Source: Bacillota bacterium (GTDB taxonomy: Bacteria; Bacillota; Clostridia; Acetivibrionales; DTU013). From it: a DNA stretch of 64,000 nt. The position numbers were made by a program, and so were the translations under genes. Below are positions 63,142-64,000 of this stretch, piece after piece; position 1 is the first letter of the stretch; each line of letters opens with the position of its first letter. The notes beneath the pieces are model-generated. The model made no database searches, was not told where the DNA came from, and saw only the letters and a list, made by a program, of their open reading frames with translations. The stretch is taken from NCBI GenBank assembly GCA_023409735.1, contig JAEYRB010000006.1, forward strand, positions 1 through 64,000, given 5' to 3'.

Positions 63142-63444
63142 ATAATATGTATCAAAGCTGTCCTACGTGAAAAAGGTCTGAATGGCTGCTGGGAGTGCGA
63201 CGATTTTCCATGCAAGGGCAGTATGCTTGACAAACCGCGTATCCGTGCCTTTGCCGGCTTTGCTAAGGAATATGGTACAGACGAGCTGACAAAATGCTTA
63301 TTCCGGAACCAGGCAAAAGGCATTATTTATCATTATGAGGGCCAGCTTGTAGGTGATTACGATAAATGTGAAGCGGAAGAAGAAATCAAAGAATTAATAA
63401 AGACCGGAGTTCTTAAGGGGGAGAAGCGTCATGAAACAGTATAG
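63142..63444 (+). pseudogene. DUF3795-family gene lacking its 5' part
   Basis: The frame encodes AVLREKGLNGCWECDDFPC, the C-terminal cysteine motif of DUF3795 proteins, then a helical tail ending KGEKRHETV. The frame opens after a stop at 63139-63141, and no start codon occurs before the cysteine motif; the first ATG is at 63223. The family's N-terminal cysteine half is absent in all nearby frames. Truncation or decay is the simplest view; its stop overlaps the hydrolase start by 14 bp. Confidence 0.6.
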
Positions 63445-64000
63445 AAGCAAGAAAGCCGGGAAGGAAATAATCCGGACCTACAATGAGCTCCTGACGCAAT
63501 GGGGCGTTGAATACGAGGAGAAAATGATCAATACAAGATATGGGCAAACCCATGTCACTGTCTGGGGGAAAGTAGACGGAGCTCCGCTTGTGCTGTTTCA
63601 TGGAGTAGGCGATGATACAGCACTGATGTGGGTGTATAACGCCAAAGCACTGGGAGAAAGGCTTCGCCTTTATGCAATTGATACAATAGGCGGTCCGGGT
63701 AAAAGCGTAATGGGAGAAGCTTATAATAAGGAATTTGATGATGTTCTATGGATAGATGATATTCTTGATGGACTCAAGCTCAGAAAGACATCAGTGGCAG
63801 GCGTTTCACATGGAGGGTATCTTGTACAGCTTTATACCGTAAGGCGGCCGGAAAGAGTTGATAAGCCAATAATTCTTGCCAGCAGTGTTGCAGCAAGAAA
63901 GGACGGGAAGAAAAGTAACCCACTTAAGGCAATGATGAAGATATTTTTACCCGAGGCGCTTTTCCCAACAACCAATAATATTAAGAAGCTTTTGACTAAG
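63431..64000 (+). CDS. Alpha/beta hydrolase, N-terminal part (runs off the window)
   Basis: 190 residues are visible of an alpha/beta-hydrolase-fold enzyme. The oxyanion-hole motif is LVLFHGVGDD (HG) and the nucleophile elbow is GVSHGG. The DTIGGPGKS segment is typical of the family. The catalytic Asp and His would lie beyond the window. GGGGGAG lies 6 bp before the ATG at 63431. The substrate is unknown; esterase or lipase-like. Confidence 0.85.
   Translation, partial: MKQYRSKKAGKEIIRTYNELLTQWGVEYEEKMINTRYGQTHVTVWGKVDGAPLVLFHGVGDDTALMWVYNAKALGERLRLYAIDTIGGPGKSVMGEAYNKEFDDVLWIDDILDGLKLRKTSVAGVSHGGYLVQLYTVRRPERVDKPIILASSVAARKDGKKSNPLKAMMKIFLPEALFPTTNNIKKLLTK

Overview
The window is a low-GC, Gram-positive (Bacillota, class Clostridia) chromosome segment. 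This rests on the order of the ribosomal-protein super-operon, strong AGGAGG ribosome binding sites with frequent TTG/GTG starts, zinc (Cys4) forms of S14, L24, L36 and S4, Spo0A-box-like sites, and a malate dehydrogenase/malic enzyme pair of the kind used in the clostridial malate shunt. A relationship to cellulolytic clostridia (Ruminiclostridium/Acetivibrio type) is plausible but not proven.

Region 1 (1-28.2 kb) is core genome. It starts in the 3' part of a 5S rRNA, followed by a terminator and a long structured leader with a terminator/antiterminator pair. Then come the S10-spc-alpha genes: rpsJ, rplC, rplD, rplW, rplB, rpsS, rplV, rpsC, rplP, rpmC, rpsQ, rplN, rplX, rplE, rpsN, rpsH, rplF, rplR, rpsE, rpmD, rplO, secY, adk, map, a KOW protein, infA, rpmJ, rpsM, rpsK, rpsD, rpoA and rplQ. 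The usual downstream block ecfA1-ecfA2-ecfT-truA-rplM-rpsI is present but interrupted. A methyltransferase, an HtrA protease, tandem repeats and a zinc alcohol dehydrogenase lie between ecfA1 and ecfA2, and a eukaryotic-type hexokinase lies between ecfT and truA.

Region 2 (28.1-40.3 kb) is accessory DNA at the 3' end of rpsI. A 4.8-kb integrative mobilizable element carries a HUH plus superfamily-3 helicase Rep, a MobV relaxase, a tyrosine integrase, a flavodoxin-like protein and small ORFs. It ends in a displaced rpsI 3' end (SQYAKR-stop). A second rpsI-like 3' end (VPRYSKR-stop) lies 4.3 kb further on, so the site looks like a tandem accretion or duplication. The DNA beyond the element holds two large secreted proteins: a putative metalloprotease with bacterial Ig, ricin-like and SLH domains, and a WG-repeat protein with a ricin-like domain. 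Both lie behind a duplicated leader containing a perfect Spo0A box.

Region 3 (40.3-53.5 kb) is a mosaic of small transcription units: a LysR regulator and a divergent DUF1579-like protein; a macrolide-efflux-type MFS pump behind a 12-codon leader peptide and hairpin; a guanidine-I (ykkC) riboswitch with terminator in front of a GAP/LysE-like membrane protein; a GH43 beta-xylosidase; a response regulator/histidine kinase/ABC exporter cluster; a beta-lactamase-family serine hydrolase; and a stand-alone condensation-type acyltransferase.

Region 4 (53.5-64 kb) contains malate dehydrogenase (R83, malate-type) and malic enzyme, then a membrane pyrophosphatase, which together suggest PPi-based energy metabolism. 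It continues with a MarR regulator with a perfect palindromic operator, an MFS exporter with a methionine-rich repeat loop, a membrane-anchored SurA-like protein, a 5'-truncated DUF3795 gene and the start of an alpha/beta hydrolase. A dispersed repeat of about 60 bp occurs four times between genes (near 26.9, 44.2, 44.3 and 62.0 kb).
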